DNA of 64,000 nt, from the NCBI RefSeq assembly GCF_030209835.1, contig NZ_JARVRF010000019.1, forward strand, positions 81,171-145,170. The letters run 5' to 3'. This document shows positions 10,186 to 20,862 of the stretch, in pieces. Within the stretch, counting starts at the first letter, position 1. Every line of letters begins with the position of its first letter. Origin of the DNA: Arthrobacter sp. efr-133-R2A-120. GTDB taxonomy: Bacteria; Actinomycetota; Actinomycetes; Actinomycetales; Micrococcaceae. The notes beneath the pieces were generated by a model that was not told the DNA's origin, did not search any database, and saw only the letters and a program-made list of their open reading frames with translations. The position numbers and the translations under genes were made by a program.

Positions 10186-10840
10186 TGTCATCCGCTGGAC
10201 CACGCGCGGACTGATTTCCAGCACCTGCCGGCCCACGGTCATCGGGCTGGAAAACGTGCCCAAGGAAGGGCCCTTCATTGTGGCCCCGAACCATTTGTCC
10301 TTTCTGGACAGCGTGATTGTCCAGGCCTTGATGCCGCGCCCGGTGGGCTTCTTCGCCAAGGCCGAGTACTTCACCACCAAAGGCTTCAAAGGCCGCGCGA
10401 TGAAGGCGTTCTTCGAGGCTGTCGGATCCATTCCGGTGGAACGCGGAGAACAGGCGGCCAGTGTGCAGGCCCTCAAGACCCTCCTGGACATCCTGGAGAA
10501 CGGCCGGGGCATCGGCATCTATCCGGAGGGGACCCGCTCCCGCGACGGCTTGCTGTACCGCGGGCGCACCGGGGTCGGCTGGCTTGCCCTGACCACGGGG
10601 GCACCCGTCGTGCCGGTTGGCCTTATCGGCACGGACAAGCTGCAGCCGGTGGACCGCAACACTGTCCGCCCGCAGCATTTCACCATGAAGGTGGGCGAGC
10701 CGCTGTACTTCGAGAAGACAGGCCCGGACCATTCCCTGCCTGCCCGGCGCGAAGTGACGGACAAGATCATGGATGCCATTGCGGTATTGAGCGGCCAGGA
10801 ACGTTCCACCAGCTACAACCAGAGCAAATCCGCGGGGTAA
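10172..10840 (+). CDS. 1-acyl-sn-glycerol-3-phosphate acyltransferase (PlsC family)
   Basis: 222 residues with the acyltransferase catalytic box NHLSFLDS (HX4D, about 44-51) and the glycerophosphate-binding box YPEGTRS (about 116-122), plus the downstream VPVGLIG segment. The family transfers an acyl group to lysophosphatidate at the inner membrane face in phospholipid synthesis. The start overlaps the preceding HAD gene by 14 nt, suggesting translational coupling. Actinobacteria carry several PlsC paralogues, so the exact acceptor is uncertain. Confidence 0.88.
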   Translation: MEAFDVIRWTTRGLISSTCRPTVIGLENVPKEGPFIVAPNHLSFLDSVIVQALMPRPVGFFAKAEYFTTKGFKGRAMKAFFEAVGSIPVERGEQAASVQALKTLLDILENGRGIGIYPEGTRSRDGLLYRGRTGVGWLALTTGAPVVPVGLIGTDKLQPVDRNTVRPQHFTMKVGEPLYFEKTGPDHSLPARREVTDKIMDAIAVLSGQERSTSYNQSKSAG

Positions 10841-10884
10841 CTCTCCGCGAAGCCGGTGCGTACAGGGTGACGTCTTTCCCTTAC

Positions 10885-10890
10885 TAGACT
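10885..10890 (+). promoter_or_regulatory. -10 element of a leaderless uvrC promoter
   Basis: TAGACT ends 6 nt before GTG 10897. No ribosome site lies in the 6-nt gap, so a leaderless transcript is likely. No convincing -35 at 17 nt. Confidence 0.45.
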
Positions 10891-10896
10891 GGATCT

Positions 10897-12897
10897 GTGG
10901 CAGATCCAGCGAGTTATCGACCCCAGGCGGGAGAAATCCCCACCACCCCCGGTGTCTATCGGTTCCGGGATCCACACGGCCGTGTCATCTATGTGGGCAA
11001 GGCGAAGAACCTCCGCTCCCGGTTGAACTCATACTTCGCCAACCCTGCGGGTTTGCTGCCGAAGACGCATGCGATGGTGCATGCGGCCAGTAGCGTCGAG
11101 TGGACCATGGTGGGCAGCGAGCTTGAGTCGCTTCAGCTCGAATACACCTGGATCAAGGAATTCAAGCCCCGCTTCAACGTCGTCTTCCGCGATGACAAGA
11201 CTTATCCGTACCTTGCCGTGAGCATGGGGGAGAAGCTCCCCCGGGTCCAGGTCATGCGCGGGGAGCGCCGCAAGGGAACCCGCTACTTCGGACCGTATAC
11301 GGCCGGCGCCATCCGCGAAACCATGGACACCTTGTTGCGGGTCTTTCCGGTCCGTAGCTGCAGTCCCGGCGTGCTGAAGCGCGCCCAGGCCAGTGGCCGG
11401 CCATGCTTGCTCGGCTACATCGACAAATGCTCGGCCCCGTGTGTCGGGCGTGTCACCGCCGAAGAGCACCGGGCCATCGCCGAAGACTTCTGCTCGTTCA
11501 TGGGCGGCGAAGCGAAACGCTTCATCACCCGCCTCGAAAAGGACATGGGCGCCGCCGTCGCCGAGTTGGACTACGAGCGGGCCGCGCGGCTCCGGGATGA
11601 CATCATCGCCCTCCGCAAAGTGTTCGAGCGCAACGCCGTGGTGCTTTCCGAAGACACCGACGCGGACGTCTTCGCCCTGCACGACGACGACCTCGAGGCG
11701 TCCGTGCAGGTATTCCACGTCAGGGGTGGCCGGGTGCGCGGCCAGCGGGGCTGGGTCGTGGAAAAGGTCGAAGACGCCACCACTCCGGAGCTCATCGAGC
11801 ACCTGCTGCAACAGGTGTACGGAGAGGACAGCGACAACCAGGGCCGTATTCCGCGCGAAGTCCTCGTGCCGGAGATTCCGAGCAACCATCACGAACTGCT
11901 GGAATGGCTCGGTGGCCTCAGGGGCGCCAAGGTGGATATCCGGGTGCCGCAGCGCGGTGACAAGGCCGCCCTCATGTCCACCGTCCGAGAAAATGCCGAG
12001 CAGGCCCTGAAGCTCCACAAAGTCCGGCGGGCCGGCGATATCACCGTCCGCTCGCAGGCGCTGCAGGAACTGCAGGAAGCCCTCGAGCTTCCCGTGCCGC
12101 TGCTCCGGATCGAGTGCTACGACATTTCCCATGTGCAGGGCACCAACGTGGTTGCATCCATGGTGGTGGTGGAGGACGGCCTCCCCAAGAAGGCTGACTA
12201 CCGGAAGTTCTCCATCACCGGTGCGGCGGCAACAGACGATACCGCTGCGATGCACGACGTCCTTACGAGGCGCTTCAGGCACTACTTGCAGGATAAATCC
12301 GCCCAGCTTCCCAAGAGCGGAGAAGTTCCGAACCCCGGTGTCGGGGAGCCGCCGTCGTCGTCGGACGATGCCGCCCTCACGGGAGCCAAGGCGAGATTCG
12401 CCTATCCGCCCAACCTCGTGGTCGTCGACGGCGGGCAGCCCCAGGTGAATGCGGCCGCGCGGGCACTCGCGGAACTGGGGATCGACGACGTCTACGTCGT
12501 GGGCCTCGCCAAGCGGCTCGAAGAAGTCTGGCTGCCGGACAGCGACTTCCCGGTGATTCTGCCCCGCACTTCGCAGGGACTCTACTTGCTCCAGCGCATC
12601 CGCGACGAGGCCCACCGTTTCGCCATCACCTTCCACCGGCAGAAGCGTGGAAAGGCCATGACGGTGTCCGCGCTCGACGGCGTGCCCGGCCTCGGCGAAG
12701 CAAAACGGAAGGCGCTCGTGGCGCATTTCGGCTCCCTCAAGAAAATCAAGGCAGCGACGGCACTCGAACTCACAGCCGCGAAGGGGATCGGCCCGGCATT
12801 GGCGGAAGCCGTCGTCAGCCATCTGGCGGCGGCGGGCGCCTCGGGCGAGGCCGCTCCAGCCGTGAACATTACCACCGGCGAAATCCTTGAAACTTAG
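10897..12897 (+). CDS. uvrC: excinuclease ABC subunit C
   Basis: Dual-incision endonuclease of nucleotide excision repair. 666 residues with the expected domains: GIY-YIG nuclease (about 15-95; [21 protein letters not shown]), UVR/UvrB-interaction motif (about 215-245; [11 protein letters not shown]), an RNase H-like C-terminal nuclease (about 400-560; [28 protein letters not shown]) and helix-hairpin-helix repeats (about 595-650). A low-complexity Ser/Pro insertion near 470-495 sits in the RNase H domain. It is the first gene of the actinobacterial uvrC-rapZ-yvcK-whiA order, but a hairpin at 12908-12938 separates it from rapZ. Confidence 0.97.
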   Translation: MADPASYRPQAGEIPTTPGVYRFRDPHGRVIYVGKAKNLRSRLNSYFANPAGLLPKTHAMVHAASSVEWTMVGSELESLQLEYTWIKEFKPRFNVVFRDDKTYPYLAVSMGEKLPRVQVMRGERRKGTRYFGPYTAGAIRETMDTLLRVFPVRSCSPGVLKRAQASGRPCLLGYIDKCSAPCVGRVTAEEHRAIAEDFCSFMGGEAKRFITRLEKDMGAAVAELDYERAARLRDDIIALRKVFERNAVVLSEDTDADVFALHDDDLEASVQVFHVRGGRVRGQRGWVVEKVEDATTPELIEHLLQQVYGEDSDNQGRIPREVLVPEIPSNHHELLEWLGGLRGAKVDIRVPQRGDKAALMSTVRENAEQALKLHKVRRAGDITVRSQALQELQEALELPVPLLRIECYDISHVQGTNVVASMVVVEDGLPKKADYRKFSITGAAATDDTAAMHDVLTRRFRHYLQDKSAQLPKSGEVPNPGVGEPPSSSDDAALTGAKARFAYPPNLVVVDGGQPQVNAAARALAELGIDDVYVVGLAKRLEEVWLPDSDFPVILPRTSQGLYLLQRIRDEAHRFAITFHRQKRGKAMTVSALDGVPGLGEAKRKALVAHFGSLKKIKAATALELTAAKGIGPALAEAVVSHLAAAGASGEAAPAVNITTGEILET

Positions 12898-12907
12898 CTA
12901 GGGTAAT

Positions 12908-12938
12908 AGGCGGACCCCTCCTGAAGAGGTCCGCCTTT
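12908..12938 (+). terminator. intrinsic terminator after uvrC
   Basis: AGGCGGACC (12908-12916) and GGTCCGCCT (12928-12936) form a perfect 9-bp stem with an 11-nt loop, followed by a short T run. It lies between uvrC and rapZ, so rapZ probably has its own promoter or depends on read-through. Confidence 0.75.
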
Positions 12939-12983
12939 GGACCATCCCAGAAACTTTGGACCATCTCAGAACGGGGAAACTTG

Positions 12984-13907
12984 ATGTCAGAGCCAACAGC
13001 AGGATCCGGCGCGGAGCAGGACGGTCTCGTACCCGTCAAGCCTGTCGAAGCGGAACTGCTGGTGGTGACCGGCATGTCCGGAGCAGGCCGCAGCACAGCG
13101 TCGGACGCCCTGGAGGACCACGGCTGGTACGTCGTCGAAAACCTCCCGCCGCAGATGCTGGGCACGCTGGCGGAAATCGTCTCGCACGCGCCCCAGTCCA
13201 TCCCGAAGCTTGCCGTCGTCGTGGACGTGCGCAGCAAAGGCCTCTTCACCGATATCAGGACGGCGCTCGGCGCCCTCAGCGCCAGCGGAATCACCTTCCG
13301 CGTCCTCTTCCTCGATGCCAGCGACAACGTCCTGGTACGGCGCTTTGAGCAGGGCCGCCGCCCGCACCCGCTCCAAGGCGGTGGACGGATCCTGGACGGC
13401 ATCGCGGCGGAACGCGACGTCCTGAAGGAACTCCGCGAATCGGCCGACGTCGTCCTGGACACGAGCACATACAACGTCCACGGACTGGCGACAGCCATCA
13501 CCGAACTTTTCACCGACACAGGCCCTGTGGCACTGCGCTTGAACGTCATGAGCTTCGGCTTCAAATACGGCCTGCCCGTGGACGCCAACTTCGTGGCGGA
13601 TGCGCGCTTCATCCCCAACCCGCACTGGGTTCCGCAATTGCGACCGCACACGGGGCTCGACGCCGACGTCAGCGACTACGTGCTGGGCGCCGCGGGCGTG
13701 AAGGACTTCGTTGACCGCTACGTCCTTGCCTTGGAGCCTGTCCTCGATGGCTATCGGACGGAAAACAAGCACTACGCCACCATTGCTGTCGGTTGCACAG
13801 GCGGCAAGCACCGTTCAGTCGCGGTCGCCGTCGAACTCTCCAAACGGCTCGCGCAATATCCTCGCGTCACTGTCACCACAAGCCACCGCGATCTGGGTCG
13901 CGAGTAA
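12984..13907 (+). CDS. rapZ: RNase adapter protein RapZ (YvcJ family, P-loop)
   Basis: 307-residue nucleotide-binding protein. Walker A is GMSGAGRST (about residues 31-39) and the C-terminal signature is GCTGGKHRSVA (about 272-282). In E. coli RapZ directs RNase E to GlmZ sRNA and senses glucosamine-6-phosphate; in Gram-positives YvcJ hydrolyses GTP/ATP and its RNA role is less clear. ATG 12984 is preferred over the adjacent TTG 12981. The TAA stop shares an A with the ATG of yvcK (TAATG), so the two are coupled. Confidence 0.93.
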   Translation: MSEPTAGSGAEQDGLVPVKPVEAELLVVTGMSGAGRSTASDALEDHGWYVVENLPPQMLGTLAEIVSHAPQSIPKLAVVVDVRSKGLFTDIRTALGALSASGITFRVLFLDASDNVLVRRFEQGRRPHPLQGGGRILDGIAAERDVLKELRESADVVLDTSTYNVHGLATAITELFTDTGPVALRLNVMSFGFKYGLPVDANFVADARFIPNPHWVPQLRPHTGLDADVSDYVLGAAGVKDFVDRYVLALEPVLDGYRTENKHYATIAVGCTGGKHRSVAVAVELSKRLAQYPRVTVTTSHRDLGRE

Positions 13908-14923
13908 TGGGGGTCCTTACCGGACCCTTGCCGCTGGTTCCACCGAAGGGCACCCCAGGCAGCCAACCTGCCAAGGGCCCCACAGTAGTGGCACTCGGCG
14001 GCGGACACGGGCTTTCCGCATCATTGTCGGCGTTGCGGCTGCTTACCTCGGAGCTCACCGCGATTGTCACGGTTGCGGACGACGGCGGATCCTCCGGGCG
14101 GCTGCGCGAAGAGTACGGCGTCCTTCCGCCCGGCGATCTTCGAATGGCGCTGAGCGCCCTTTGTGACGACACGGATTGGGGGCGCACCTGGCGGGACGTC
14201 ATGCAGCATCGCTTCAAGACCCCGAGCGGTCGCCAAGGTTCCTTGGACGACCATGCCATGGGGAACCTGCTCATTGTCACCCTCTGGGAGCTTCTGGGCG
14301 ACGCCGTCGCGGGACTGAAATGGGCGGGCGCGCTCCTGGGTGCCCGCGGCCAGGTTCTTCCGATGTCCACCCAGCCACTGAACATCGAGGGTGACGTCAG
14401 GGTGCCCTTGCCCGGGGGCGGGTACGAGTTCCAGGCCGTCAAGGGCCAGGCCAAGTGCGCCGTTGCCGGATCCCTCGAAAACGTCAGGCTCTTTCCGGAG
14501 GACGCGCACGCCTGCATCGAAGCGCTGACGGCCATCGAGCTCGCGGACTGGATCATTCTGGGTCCCGGCTCCTGGTACACGTCCGTGTTGCCGCATTTGC
14601 TGCTGCCCGAAATGCGCCAGGCCTTGTGCGACACTCCTGCCAAACGCTGCCTCACCATGAACCTCGCCATGGACACCAAGGAAACCTCCGGGATGTCCGC
14701 CGCGGACCATCTGGATGCCTTGCGACACTACGCGCCGGAGTTCAGCGTGGACGTCGTCCTGGCCGATCCCTCCTCGATATCGGACCTCAAGGAATTCGAA
14801 CGGGCTGCCGGGATGATCGGTGCGGAGGTGGTCTTGGGTAAAGTGGGGGCGTCGAGCCGCCGTCCAGTCCATGACCCGCTGCGTCTGGCATCGGCGTATC
14901 ACGATATCTTCGGGAATAGTTAG
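13907..14923 (+). CDS. yvcK: YvcK/CofD-like UDP-sugar-binding protein (gluconeogenesis factor)
   Basis: 338 residues of the CofD/YvcK fold. The N-terminal glycine-rich motif is VVALGGGHGLSASLSALRLL (about 28-47), followed by VTVADDGGSSGRLR and PPGDLRMALSAL. In Bacillus YvcK binds UDP-GlcNAc and is needed on gluconeogenic carbon sources; in mycobacteria its homologue CuvA acts in cell-wall growth. The start is set at ATG 13907, overlapping the rapZ stop by 1 nt; upstream in-frame codons would run deep into rapZ. Nine nt separate it from whiA. Confidence 0.92.
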   Translation: MGVLTGPLPLVPPKGTPGSQPAKGPTVVALGGGHGLSASLSALRLLTSELTAIVTVADDGGSSGRLREEYGVLPPGDLRMALSALCDDTDWGRTWRDVMQHRFKTPSGRQGSLDDHAMGNLLIVTLWELLGDAVAGLKWAGALLGARGQVLPMSTQPLNIEGDVRVPLPGGGYEFQAVKGQAKCAVAGSLENVRLFPEDAHACIEALTAIELADWIILGPGSWYTSVLPHLLLPEMRQALCDTPAKRCLTMNLAMDTKETSGMSAADHLDALRHYAPEFSVDVVLADPSSISDLKEFERAAGMIGAEVVLGKVGASSRRPVHDPLRLASAYHDIFGNS

Positions 14924-14932
14924 GAACATGCG

Positions 14933-15913
14933 ATGGCACTGACCGCATCGGTCAAGGAAGAACTTTCCCGGCTGGACATCAAGAAGTCGTCCGTCCGCAA
15001 GGCCGAAGTTTCGGCCATGCTGCGCTTCGCCGGCGGACTGCACATCATTTCGGGCCGAATCGTCATCGAGGCAGAGGTGGATCTCGCCTCCACTGCACGA
15101 AGGCTGCGCGCCGCGATCGCCGAAGTCTACGGGCACCAGAGCGAGATCATCGTCGTCTCCGGTGGTGGCCTCCGGCGCGGTAGCCGCTATGTTGTCCGCG
15201 TAGTGCGCGACGGCGAAGCCCTGGCCCGCCAGACCGGCCTCCTGGATGGCCGCGGACGGCCCGTACGTGGCCTGCCGTCCGCCGTCGTCAACGGTTCGGC
15301 GTCCGACGCGGAGGCCGTGTGGCGCGGCGCCTTCTTGGCTCACGGTTCCCTCACCGAACCCGGCCGGTCCTCTTCGCTTGAGGTCACGTGTCCCGGGCCG
15401 GAATCTGCGCTTGCCTTGGTTGGGGCTGCCCGGCGCCTCGGCATCCAGGCCAAGGCCCGGGAAGTGCGTGGCGTGGATCGCGTGGTTATCCGTGACGGCG
15501 ACACCATCGCCGCGCTGCTCACCCGGATGGGTGCCCATGACGCCCTCATGGTGTGGGAAGAACGCCGCATGCGGAAGGAAGTCCGTGCCACGGCCAACCG
15601 CCTCGCGAACTTCGACGACGCCAACCTGCGCCGCTCGGCCCAGGCCGCCGTCGCGGCCGGCGCCCGGGTGGACAGGGCCTTGGAAATCCTGGGCGACGAC
15701 GTTCCGGACCACCTTAAGTACGCCGGTGAACTCCGCGTGGCGCACAAGCAGGCCAGCCTCGATGAACTGGGCCGGCTTGCCGATCCGCCCATGACCAAGG
15801 ACGCCATCGCCGGGAGGATCCGCAGGCTGTTGGCCATGGCGGACAAGCGGGCCGGGGATCTGGGCATCCCGGGCACCGAGGCAAATGTGACCCCCGAAAT
15901 GATGGACGAATAA
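14933..15913 (+). CDS. whiA: DNA-binding protein WhiA
   Basis: 326 residues. The N-terminal half has the LAGLIDADG homing-endonuclease-like fold ([14 protein letters not shown] start; [14 protein letters not shown] near 23-36) and the C-terminal part a helix-turn-helix (about 230-310; [20 protein letters not shown]). WhiA with WhiB controls sporulation septation in Streptomyces. Non-sporulating actinobacteria keep it, always beside yvcK and rapZ, where it affects cell division. Last gene of the rapZ-yvcK-whiA unit. Confidence 0.95.
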   Translation: MALTASVKEELSRLDIKKSSVRKAEVSAMLRFAGGLHIISGRIVIEAEVDLASTARRLRAAIAEVYGHQSEIIVVSGGGLRRGSRYVVRVVRDGEALARQTGLLDGRGRPVRGLPSAVVNGSASDAEAVWRGAFLAHGSLTEPGRSSSLEVTCPGPESALALVGAARRLGIQAKAREVRGVDRVVIRDGDTIAALLTRMGAHDALMVWEERRMRKEVRATANRLANFDDANLRRSAQAAVAAGARVDRALEILGDDVPDHLKYAGELRVAHKQASLDELGRLADPPMTKDAIAGRIRRLLAMADKRAGDLGIPGTEANVTPEMMDE

Positions 15914-16022
15914 AGCCCTCGCCCTAGAATCGTCAGGGTGTAGATTTCCGGCCGGTTCGCCGGTCGGATGAACAAAACGAGAGTTACCAACCGGACCCCG
16001 GTCCACTACATTGGAGGATTTC

Positions 16023-16646
16023 GTGACAGAGTACGTACTGCCCGAGCTCGGCTACGACTACGCAGCACTTGAGCCGCACATTTCGGCGAAGATCATGGAG
16101 CTGCACCACAGCAAGCACCACGCTGCCTATGTAGCAGGCGCCAACAACGCTTTGGCCCAGCTGGCCGAGGCCCGCGACAAGGGCGACTTCGCCAACATCA
16201 ACCGCCTCTCCAAGGACCTCGCGTTCCACACCGGCGGCCACATCAACCACTCCGTCTTCTGGAACAACATCTCCCCGGACGGCGGCGACAAGCCCGAGGG
16301 CGAGCTGGCGGCAGCCATCGACGACGCCTTCGGCTCCTTCGATGCATTCCGCGCACAGTTCTCCGCAGCCGCGCTCGGCCTGCAGGGATCCGGCTGGGGC
16401 TTCCTCGCCTACGAGCCCATCGGCGGCAACCTCCTCATCGAGCAGCTCTACGACCAGCAGGGCAACGTCGCAGTGGGCACCACGCCCCTGCTCATGCTGG
16501 ACATGTGGGAGCACGCTTTCTACCTGGATTACGTGAACGTCAAGGCTGACTATGTCAAGGCTTTCTGGAACATCGTCAACTGGGCCGACGTCGCAAAGCG
16601 CTTCGAGGCGGCCCGCGCGAACGCCACTGGACTGATCGTTCTCTAG
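16023..16646 (+). CDS. sodA: superoxide dismutase (Fe/Mn family)
   Basis: 207 residues. Metal ligands can be placed: His in [14 protein letters not shown] (about 25-30), His in [14 protein letters not shown] (about 77-80), and Asp and His in [12 protein letters not shown] (about 160-166). It dismutates superoxide in the cytoplasm. GTG 16023 is chosen because GGAGG (16012-16016) lies 6 nt before it. Mn is the likelier metal from family context, but the sequence does not settle it. Single-gene unit with a strong hairpin downstream (16737-16764). Confidence 0.95.
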   Translation: MTEYVLPELGYDYAALEPHISAKIMELHHSKHHAAYVAGANNALAQLAEARDKGDFANINRLSKDLAFHTGGHINHSVFWNNISPDGGDKPEGELAAAIDDAFGSFDAFRAQFSAAALGLQGSGWGFLAYEPIGGNLLIEQLYDQQGNVAVGTTPLLMLDMWEHAFYLDYVNVKADYVKAFWNIVNWADVAKRFEAARANATGLIVL

Positions 16647-16736
16647 GGAACTCCGCCCCGAATCGGTGAGTGACGCGGAATACACAGGGATGTAACAAAC
16701 TTCACATTCAGGTGAATTTCGCCCAAATACCGGATT

Positions 16737-16764
16737 GTCTGCCCCCGCAGTTGCGGGGGCAGAC
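16737..16764 (+). terminator. hairpin terminator after sodA
   Basis: GTCTGCCCCCGCA (16737-16749) is perfectly complementary to TGCGGGGGCAGAC (16752-16764), a 12-13 bp GC-rich stem with a very tight loop. Only TAGTT follows, so the U-tract is poor. It separates sodA from the gap operon. Confidence 0.65.
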
Positions 16765-17943
<1,179 letters not shown>

Positions 17944-17952
17944 GGTAGACAC

Positions 17953-19179
17953 ATGACATCTCACACCCTCAACGAACTGATCGCTGAAGGTGTCCGCGGG
18001 CGGTACATTCTTGTCAGAAGTGACCTGAATGTGCCGCTCGACGGCTCTACAGTGACCGACGACGGCCGCATCAAGGCCTCCCTCCCGGTCATCGAAAAGC
18101 TCTCGGACGCCGGTGCCCGCGTGCTCGTCACGGCCCACCTGGGACGCCCCAAGGGCTCTCCCGAGGCCAAGTATTCGCTCAAGCCCGCAGTAGCGCGCCT
18201 TGCGGAGCTCGCGCCATTCAAAGTCCAGCTCGCGGAAGACACCGTTGGTGAGTCGGCCAAGGAGCTGGCCGGGTCCTTGGGCGACGGAGACGTCCTGGTC
18301 CTGGAGAACGTCCGCTTCGACGCCCGCGAAACCAGCAAGGACGACGCCGAGCGCGGCGCCTTCGCCGATGAACTCGTGGCGCTGACCGGCGACAACGGTG
18401 CCTTCGTGGATGACGCCTTCGGCGCTGTCCACCGCAAGCACGCCAGCGTCTACGACGTCGCCACCCGGCTCCCTTCCTACCAAGGGGACCTCGTGCACAC
18501 CGAGGTGGAGGTTCTGCGCAAGCTCACCACGGACACCCAGCGCCCGTACGTCGTGGTTCTCGGCGGCTCCAAGGTCTCGGACAAGCTCGCGGTGATCGAC
18601 AACCTCCTGGGCAAGGCTGACACGATCCTCGTCGGTGGCGGAATGCTCTTTACGTTCCTCGCGGCGGCCGGTCACAAGGTGGCGGGCAGCCTGCTTGAAG
18701 CCGACCAGATCCCCGTGGTCCAGGACTACCTCAAGCGCGCTTCCGACGCCGGTACCGCCTTCGTCATCCCCACCGACGTGGTTGTGGCCAGCCGCTTCGC
18801 CGCGGACGCTGAACACGAGGTGGTCGCCGCGGACGCGATCGAGGACAGCTCGTTCGGCGCCTCCGGGATTGGCCTGGACATCGGACCGGTATCCGCCGCG
18901 GCTTTCGCCGAGCAGATCAAGGCCGCCCAGACCGTGTTCTGGAACGGCCCCATGGGCGTCTTCGAATTCGAAGCCTTCTCGGGCGGCACCCGTGCCATCG
19001 CCCAGGCTTTGACCGAGACACCGGCATTCACCGTGGTTGGCGGCGGCGACTCCGCCGCGGCCGTCCGGACCCTCGGCTTTGAGGACTCCCAGTTCGGACA
19101 CATTTCCACCGGCGGCGGCGCCAGCCTGGAATACCTTGAAGGCAAGGATCTTCCCGGCCTGAGCGTTCTGGACCGCTAA
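17953..19179 (+). CDS. pgk: phosphoglycerate kinase
   Basis: 408 residues. It transfers phosphate from 1,3-bisphosphoglycerate to ADP. Family landmarks are [14 protein letters not shown] (about 18-31), [11 protein letters not shown] (about 57-67), [15 protein letters not shown] (about 153-167), the [10 protein letters not shown] segment, WNGPMGVFE (about 317-325) and the C-terminal nucleotide loop [11 protein letters not shown]. Immediately downstream of gap. A strong hairpin with a short T run follows before tpiA, suggesting lower expression of the distal genes. Confidence 0.97.
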   Translation: MTSHTLNELIAEGVRGRYILVRSDLNVPLDGSTVTDDGRIKASLPVIEKLSDAGARVLVTAHLGRPKGSPEAKYSLKPAVARLAELAPFKVQLAEDTVGESAKELAGSLGDGDVLVLENVRFDARETSKDDAERGAFADELVALTGDNGAFVDDAFGAVHRKHASVYDVATRLPSYQGDLVHTEVEVLRKLTTDTQRPYVVVLGGSKVSDKLAVIDNLLGKADTILVGGGMLFTFLAAAGHKVAGSLLEADQIPVVQDYLKRASDAGTAFVIPTDVVVASRFAADAEHEVVAADAIEDSSFGASGIGLDIGPVSAAAFAEQIKAAQTVFWNGPMGVFEFEAFSGGTRAIAQALTETPAFTVVGGGDSAAAVRTLGFEDSQFGHISTGGGASLEYLEGKDLPGLSVLDR

Positions 19180-19188
19180 GGCTACACG

Positions 19189-19233
19189 GCCGGCGGGGCG
19201 CCCTTCCTTGAAGGCAAGCGCCCCGCCGGCTTT
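19189..19233 (+). terminator. hairpin between pgk and tpiA (terminator or attenuator)
   Basis: GCCGGCGGGGCGC (19189-19201) pairs perfectly with GCGCCCCGCCGGC (19218-19230), with an extra CCTTC/GAAGG stem inside the loop and TTT after it. It probably gives partial termination inside the glycolytic operon. Confidence 0.7.
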
Positions 19234-19262
19234 CCCTATCTCAACGCATCTTTGGAGCACAC

Positions 19263-20078
19263 GTGACAACTTCTGCCAACGGAAACTTCATCCGCAAGCC
19301 CTTCATTGCCGGCAACTGGAAGATGAACATGGACCATGTTCAGGGCATCACCCTGCTGCAGAAGCTGGCATGGACCCTCTCCGACGCCAAGCACGACTAC
19401 AGCCGGGTGGAGGTTTCGGTCTTCCCGCCGTTTACCGACCTCCGCGGTGTGCAGACCCTCGTCCAGGGCGACGAGTTGGACGTAGTCTACGGCGGACAGG
19501 ACCTCTCGCAGTTCGACTCCGGAGCGTACACCGGCGATATCTCCGGCCAGTTCCTCAACAAGCTTGGTTGCGCCTATGTCCTGGTGGGCCACAGCGAACG
19601 CCGCACCATCCACAACGAGGACGACCAGGTGCTGAACGCGAAGGTCAAAGCCGCCTTCCGTCACGAGGTCACCCCGGTCCTGTGTGTCGGCGAGGGTCTT
19701 GAGATCCGCCAGGCCGGCACCCACGTGGAGCACACGCTGGCCCAGCTGCGCGCCGGCGTCGAGGGCCTCTCCGCAGACCAAGCGGGCGAACTGGTTGTCG
19801 CGTACGAGCCCGTCTGGGCCATCGGGACCGGCGAAGTCGCAGGTCCCGAAGACGCGCAGGAGATGTGCGCCGCGATCCGTTCAGAGCTCGCATCCTTGTT
19901 CGACGATGCAGTGGCTGCCAAGACCCGCCTCCTCTACGGCGGTTCGGTCAAGGCCAACAATGCGGCAGCGATCATGGCCGAAAGCGACGTCGACGGTCTG
20001 CTGGTGGGTGGCGCGAGCCTGGACCCCGCCGAATTTGCTAACATTGTCAGGTTCGAGAGCCACCTCAGCGCGGCTTAG
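19263..20078 (+). CDS. tpiA: triosephosphate isomerase
   Basis: 271 residues. It interconverts dihydroxyacetone phosphate and glyceraldehyde-3-phosphate. GNWKMNM (about 18-24) contains the substrate-binding Asn and Lys, LVGHSERR (about 102-109) the electrophilic His, [10 protein letters not shown] (about 181-190) the catalytic Glu, and the phosphate loop is [14 protein letters not shown] 19263 follows GGAGCACAC. A single intergenic hairpin separates it from pgk; secG follows 47 nt later. Confidence 0.97.
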   Translation: MTTSANGNFIRKPFIAGNWKMNMDHVQGITLLQKLAWTLSDAKHDYSRVEVSVFPPFTDLRGVQTLVQGDELDVVYGGQDLSQFDSGAYTGDISGQFLNKLGCAYVLVGHSERRTIHNEDDQVLNAKVKAAFRHEVTPVLCVGEGLEIRQAGTHVEHTLAQLRAGVEGLSADQAGELVVAYEPVWAIGTGEVAGPEDAQEMCAAIRSELASLFDDAVAAKTRLLYGGSVKANNAAAIMAESDVDGLLVGGASLDPAEFANIVRFESHLSAA

Positions 20079-20125
20079 TCCGTTTTAGGTTCCGCTCCCG
20101 TTTTCCGTTCTTCTGAAAGGCCGTC

Positions 20126-20383
20126 GTGGACGTTCTTCAAGTCATTCTGCAGATCCTGCTGGGCATTACCAGCCTTCTGCTGACGCTGCTCATCCTCCTC
20201 CACAAGGGGCGTGGCGGCGGGTTGTCCGATATGTTTGGCGGTGGCATGAGCTCGGGGTTGAGTTCGTCAGGTGTCGCAGAGCGAAACCTCAACCGCTTCA
20301 CCATCGTCTTGGGCTGCACTTGGGGCGTCGTGATCATTGGACTCGGCCTCATCATGCGTTTCACCGCCGGCGGAGACTCCTAG
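20126..20383 (+). CDS. secG: preprotein translocase subunit SecG
   Basis: 85 residues. Two hydrophobic helices (about 4-24 and 56-76) are separated by the glycine-rich cytoplasmic loop GRGGGLSDMFGGG, the SecG pattern. It associates with SecYE in the plasma membrane and assists SecA-driven export. Start GTG 20126, preceded by GAAAGG. It is conserved downstream of tpiA in actinobacteria. Confidence 0.93.
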   Translation: MDVLQVILQILLGITSLLLTLLILLHKGRGGGLSDMFGGGMSSGLSSSGVAERNLNRFTIVLGCTWGVVIIGLGLIMRFTAGGDS

Positions 20384-20409
20384 CACTGCCGTCGTCGGGA
20401 TCCTCCCAC

Positions 20410-20445
20410 TAGACTAGGCTGCATGGCCTTCACCGCCATGCAGCC
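20410..20445 (+). promoter_or_regulatory. rbpA promoter -10 with an overlapping perfect inverted repeat
   Basis: TAGACT (20410-20415) fits the TANNNT -10. Directly after it GGCTGCATGGC (20417-20427) and GCCATGCAGCC (20435-20445) form a perfect 11-bp inverted repeat around the expected transcription start, about 20-50 nt before the rbpA ATG. It could be an operator, a 5' UTR hairpin or the terminator of secG; there is no T run. Confidence 0.45.
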
Positions 20446-20466
20446 GAACTCTTAAGGGGATCGACG

Positions 20467-20862
20467 ATGGTTCATGGTACTTCTGGATTCCGGGGCACCC
20501 GGGCCGGCGTCACAGCTGGATCGGCCCCGAGAAACCAACCCGACTCGGTAGTCGGCGAAAGCTTGCCGCGTATTCGTGTTCCCTATTGGTGCGCCAAGGG
20601 ACATGAAACGCGGCTTGTTTTCGTTAAGCTTCCGGAAGATCAAATTCCGCTTCGCTGGGACTGCCCGAAATGCGGTCTGATTGCCGTCCGCGAACAGGGC
20701 GAGGCCACGATGGAACGGGCAGACGACGAGGTCTTCAAGAGCCACCTGGATTACGTTAAAGAAAGACGCTCCAGCCAGGACGCGGAGATCGTCCTGGCCG
20801 GAGCGCTCAAGCGGCTACGCGCCCGCGGGGTCCTTGCGGACGAGCTGCTGGGGGACACGTGA
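20467..20862 (+). CDS. rbpA: RNA polymerase-binding protein RbpA
   Basis: 131 residues, actinobacteria-specific. It stabilises the housekeeping sigma factor on RNA polymerase and helps open promoters. The core domain shows CAKGHETRLVF and WDCPKCG (about 42-75; zinc-binding cysteines), then a basic linker and the sigma-interacting C-terminal helix (about 80-110). ATG 20467 has AAGGGGA about 7 nt upstream. Its last 48 nt overlap the 3' end of the pgl gene on the opposite strand. Confidence 0.93.
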   Translation: MVHGTSGFRGTRAGVTAGSAPRNQPDSVVGESLPRIRVPYWCAKGHETRLVFVKLPEDQIPLRWDCPKCGLIAVREQGEATMERADDEVFKSHLDYVKERRSSQDAEIVLAGALKRLRARGVLADELLGDT

